7,442 nucleotides of DNA from Bifidobacterium sp. UBA6881 (lineage in GTDB: Bacteria > Actinomycetota > Actinomycetes > Actinomycetales > Bifidobacteriaceae), in contig DKCF01000016.1 of NCBI GenBank assembly GCA_002451435.1, forward strand, positions 16,791 to 24,232, written 5' to 3'. Position 1 is the first letter of the stretch, and every line of letters starts with the position of its first letter. This document shows, in pieces, positions 5,770 through 7,442 of the stretch. The notes beneath the pieces were generated by a model, which saw only the letters and a program-made list of their open reading frames with translations, made no database searches and was not told the DNA's origin. A program made the translations under genes and the position numbers.

Positions 5770-7110
5770 ATGCGGTGCGTTCGTTGCGGCACGGAGCTTA
5801 TGGAGGGCGACCGGTTCTGTCCGGAATGCGGAGCCAAACAAGAGGCTGATCAGACGGTGAAGGATTCGATTCCGACGGCATGTCCGTCTTGCGGTGCGCC
5901 GATCACGCCGGAAATGCGTTTCTGCCAGCAGTGCGGTTCGCCATTGCGGGAAGCCGCGAAGTCGGCGTCTTCCGCGAACAATGGTTCCGTGGTCACGGAA
6001 TCCGTCGATTCCGTGACCACGGAGTCCATGGCGGCGGAATCCTGGGGCGTGGACTCCGCCGACGATGGGAAGAAGTCCCCCACCGCGACGTATCCGGCGC
6101 AACCGATGCCTGATTCGCCGGAGCTTTCCAGCGCGATGGACGAATGGAGCGAATCCGCTGATGCCGATGCCGGCGGCAAGCGCAACCGCAATATCGTCAT
6201 CGCGGTCATCGCGGCTCTGGTCGTCGTGGCGTTGGTGGCCGTGGGGATCGTGATGCTCGTCGGCCATCATGGGCAATCCGTCGAAACCACTGCGACTACG
6301 ACCGTCTCCAATCCGAGCAAAACCGAAAAGCGCGCGAAATCGAATGCGAAAACCGAGGAAAAGCAATCCAAGGATTGCGCGGCCACTCCGGATGCGAGCC
6401 TGAGCGGCGTGTCCGCGAGCGGCAGCGTGTTGATTGCGACCGTCGATTTCTCGGCGCGCGCATGTGGCGACACCGCATGGAAAGGCAAGAACGTCAAAAT
6501 CTCCGTCAAGGATTCCGACAACGAGGTGATTGCCTCCGCCGTATATGATTTCACGAACGATCCGGTACGGTTCGAGAACGGCGAGGCGACTCGCAAACTG
6601 GCATACACGACTGGCCAATACTGGCGCGCGTCCGACCAGATCAGGACTTCCACGACCACGATGGTGGTGCAGGGCAATTCGCCGACTACGGGTTTCGCGG
6701 CCGGCGATGTGAACGGAGCGAAAGGCGGTGCGAAAATCGCCGAATCCGATGTGGAACGGTATGCGCAGCAGGCGTTGAGCTGGCAGCTCGACCATGACCG
6801 TTCCGCGGTCTCCGCGTTGTACGATACGCCGACGACGCAGCTTTCCAGCAAGAAATACGACATGGAAGTGGATGGCAAGACCTGGAAATACAACGATATC
6901 TACGCGCAATACCTTGAGCTGCGCGCCAAATGGCCGCGGACGGTGCTGGCGTGGGCCTCCGATTACGACTACTACACGCGCAACGGTTACGCTTCCGATT
7001 ATTACGTGATTCTCTCCGGCGAGACGTTCGGCTCGAAGGAGGAGGGCCGCGCGTGGTGCTCGGAGAACGGTTTCGGCTCAAACGACTGCATGGCCATCGC
7101 TTTGGATTGA
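5770..7110 (+). CDS. Double zinc-ribbon, single-pass membrane protein with exported domain
   Basis: No named gene is recognised. The 446-residue product carries two zinc ribbons with identical spacing: C3xxC6-x10-C17xxC20 (CVRCG, FCPECG) and C38xxC41-x10-C52xxC55 (CPSCG, FCQQCG). A Ser/Thr/Glu/Asp-rich linker (about 60-136) leads to KRNRN and one hydrophobic segment (142-164), then a Lys/Thr-rich stalk (169-200) and an exported domain of about 245 residues. Positive charge before the segment puts the ribbons in the cytoplasm. The exported part has four cysteines, C203, C232, C430 and C440, which could form two disulfides. The last 60 residues (YYVILSGETFGSKEEGRAWC and after) resemble SPOR-like C-termini of some actinobacterial envelope proteins. 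AGGAG (5759-5763) is six bases before the ATG. It is divergent from the large zinc-ribbon membrane protein, a hint of joint function. A role in envelope sensing or assembly is inference. Confidence 0.9.
   Translation: MRCVRCGTELMEGDRFCPECGAKQEADQTVKDSIPTACPSCGAPITPEMRFCQQCGSPLREAAKSASSANNGSVVTESVDSVTTESMAAESWGVDSADDGKKSPTATYPAQPMPDSPELSSAMDEWSESADADAGGKRNRNIVIAVIAALVVVALVAVGIVMLVGHHGQSVETTATTTVSNPSKTEKRAKSNAKTEEKQSKDCAATPDASLSGVSASGSVLIATVDFSARACGDTAWKGKNVKISVKDSDNEVIASAVYDFTNDPVRFENGEATRKLAYTTGQYWRASDQIRTSTTTMVVQGNSPTTGFAAGDVNGAKGGAKIAESDVERYAQQALSWQLDHDRSAVSALYDTPTTQLSSKKYDMEVDGKTWKYNDIYAQYLELRAKWPRTVLAWASDYDYYTRNGYASDYYVILSGETFGSKEEGRAWCSENGFGSNDCMAIALD
5985..6024. repeat. Perfect 17-bp inverted repeat made of two 16-bp palindromes, inside coding sequence
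   Basis: Bases 5986-6002 and 6007-6023 are perfectly complementary around a 4-base loop (CGTC). Each arm is also nearly palindromic: TTCCGTGGTCACGGAA (5985-6000) and TTCCGTGACCACGGAG (6009-6024), with centres 24 bp apart. They encode SVVTESVD followed by SVTTESMA, so an 8-codon tandem duplication explains part of the pattern. The element lies in the flexible linker after the second zinc ribbon. As RNA it would form a very stable hairpin about 215 bases into the gene. Confidence 0.8.
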
Positions 7111-7150
7111 CATTGTAGCGATTCGTCTCGCGGGGTTTCGGATTGCTTCA

Positions 7151-7170
7151 ATGGTTCCTCGGGGAATCAT
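7151..7170 (+). terminator. Small hairpin after the double zinc-ribbon gene
   Basis: ATGGTTCC (7151-7158) pairs with GGAATCAT (7163-7170), including one G-U pair, closing a 4-base TCGG loop. It lies 41 bases past the stop codon. There is no U-tract, so alone it would be a weak terminator. Confidence 0.4.
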
Positions 7171-7175
7171 GGCCG

Positions 7176-7221
7176 GTTGCGTGGGCGTCGCATTGGATTG
7201 AAGGTGCGATGCCCACGCGGC
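7176..7221 (+). terminator. Main terminator-like hairpin after the double zinc-ribbon gene
   Basis: GCGTGGGCGTCGCA (7179-7192) pairs with TGCGATGCCCACGC (7205-7218) over 14 bp with one G-U pair and a 12-base loop. Two G-U pairs and one G-C pair extend the base. It is strong and G/C-rich but has no U-tract, so it may stop RNA polymerase inefficiently or mainly protect the 3' end. Confidence 0.55.
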
Positions 7222-7246
7222 GTATTCGGCGTGCTATCCGCCACTT

Positions 7247-7276
7247 TTGTGAAGGAATTGTGACGGATTACGGATT
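7247..7276. repeat. Short direct repeats TTGTGA and ACGGATT
   Basis: TTGTGA occurs at 7247-7252 and 7258-7263, one helical turn (11 bp) apart. It is followed at once by a tandem ACGGATT-ACGGATT (7263-7276). Such phased repeats are typical of binding sites for response regulators, but units this short can arise by chance. Confidence 0.35.
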
Positions 7277-7301
7277 TCTGGTGGCTTTGGCGTTCGTAAT
7301 G

Positions 7302-7321
7302 GCAAAAACCGAGGTTTTTGC
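7302..7321. terminator. A/T-armed inverted repeat, possible bidirectional terminator
   Basis: GCAAAAAC (7302-7309) pairs with GTTTTTGC (7314-7321) around a 4-base loop, with a run of five A in one arm and five U in the other. The symmetry would allow it to act on both strands. A second similar repeat follows at 7339-7368. Confidence 0.4.
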
Positions 7322-7338
7322 GCGAAATGGCGAATTGC

Positions 7339-7368
7339 TGAAAAACGTTGGAAAATGGCGGTTTTTCA
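7339..7368. repeat. Second A/T-armed inverted repeat
   Basis: TGAAAAAC (7339-7346) pairs with GTTTTTCA (7361-7368) across a 14-base loop. The loop contains AAAATGGCG, which nearly repeats GAAATGGCG (7324-7332) located just before. The two adjacent A/T-armed repeats share the core AAAAAC/GTTTTT. Confidence 0.4.
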
Positions 7369-7386
7369 ATCGCGACACGCCGAAGG

Positions 7387-7419
7387 TTGCGTTCCTTTCG
7401 AATCTGAGTATATTTACTC
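7387..7419 (+). promoter_or_regulatory. Candidate promoter with a dyad over the -10, for a gene beyond the right edge
   Basis: TATATT (7409-7414) matches five of six -10 bases. TTGCGT (7387-7392), 16 bases upstream, matches only the TTG of a -35. The -10 lies inside the perfect inverted repeat GAGTA-TATT-TACTC (7406-7419), so a dimeric repressor bound there would block RNA polymerase. The expected transcript start is about 7421; any gene begins outside the window. Confidence 0.4.
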
Positions 7420-7442
7420 CATGTGCTCAGCGAGAACAAAAA

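Larger units (their letters stand above)
7111..7442. other. Gene-free region at the right end
   Basis: No convincing coding region was found in these 332 bases. The first 110 hold two terminator-like hairpins. The rest is lower in G+C than the genes and contains short direct repeats, two inverted repeats with A/T arms and a promoter-like site near the right edge. It reads as a 3' end plus the upstream region of a gene beyond the window. Confidence 0.6.

Noticed and set aside
5755..6909. Long open frame of 384 codons antisense to the double zinc-ribbon gene
   Set aside because: It is Arg/His/Gly-rich with no domain, the sense frame has clear zinc ribbons and a membrane segment, and high G+C opens antisense frames.
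7167..7439. Open frame of 90 codons on the - strand at the right end
   Set aside because: It covers the hairpins, repeats and promoter-like site, has no good ribosome binding site visible at the edge, and its product resembles nothing.

Overview
The window looks like a chromosomal segment of a high-GC actinobacterium, most likely Bifidobacterium or a close relative. The basis is the gene order rpsF-ssb-rpsR-rplI, an SSB whose N-terminus is of actinobacterial type, an 82-residue S18 without cysteines, and strong G/C bias at third codon positions. The genus is inferred from memory of the families, not from a database search.

Positions 1-154 hold two small perfect palindromes and then a leader hairpin that pairs with the rpsF Shine-Dalgarno. 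The leader carries a CCG in a one-sided bulge, matching the S6:S18 autoregulatory leader known in many bacteria. Positions 155-1960 are the + strand operon: S6 (rpsF), SSB (ssb), S18 (rpsR) and L9 (rplI). There is a 104-base hairpin-bearing gap before rpsR. A perfect 14-bp hairpin (2037-2077) closes the operon. It faces a second long hairpin (2165-2214) that probably ends the convergent gene.

Positions 2244-5624 (- strand) encode one very large membrane protein of 1126 residues. It has an N-terminal zinc ribbon, a Pro/Gln-rich linker, about ten membrane segments, a second Pro/Gln-rich linker, one more membrane segment, and a C-terminal exported domain of about 300 residues. Divergent from it, across a 145-base gap, 5770-7110 (+ strand) encodes a 446-residue protein with two zinc ribbons, a Ser/Thr/Glu-rich linker, a single membrane segment and an exported domain with four cysteines. 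The two proteins share the plan of cytoplasmic zinc ribbon, flexible linker, membrane segment and exported domain. That plan is known from the TcaA/YvbJ-type envelope proteins of Firmicutes. They may act together at the cell envelope, but no function can be read from the sequence.

Positions 7111-7442 contain no convincing gene. They hold two terminator-like hairpins, short direct repeats, two A/T-armed inverted repeats, and a promoter-like site with a dyad over its -10 that would serve a gene beyond the right edge. The least explained items are the architecture of the 1126-residue protein, its divergent partner, and a 17-bp perfect inverted repeat inside the partner's coding sequence.
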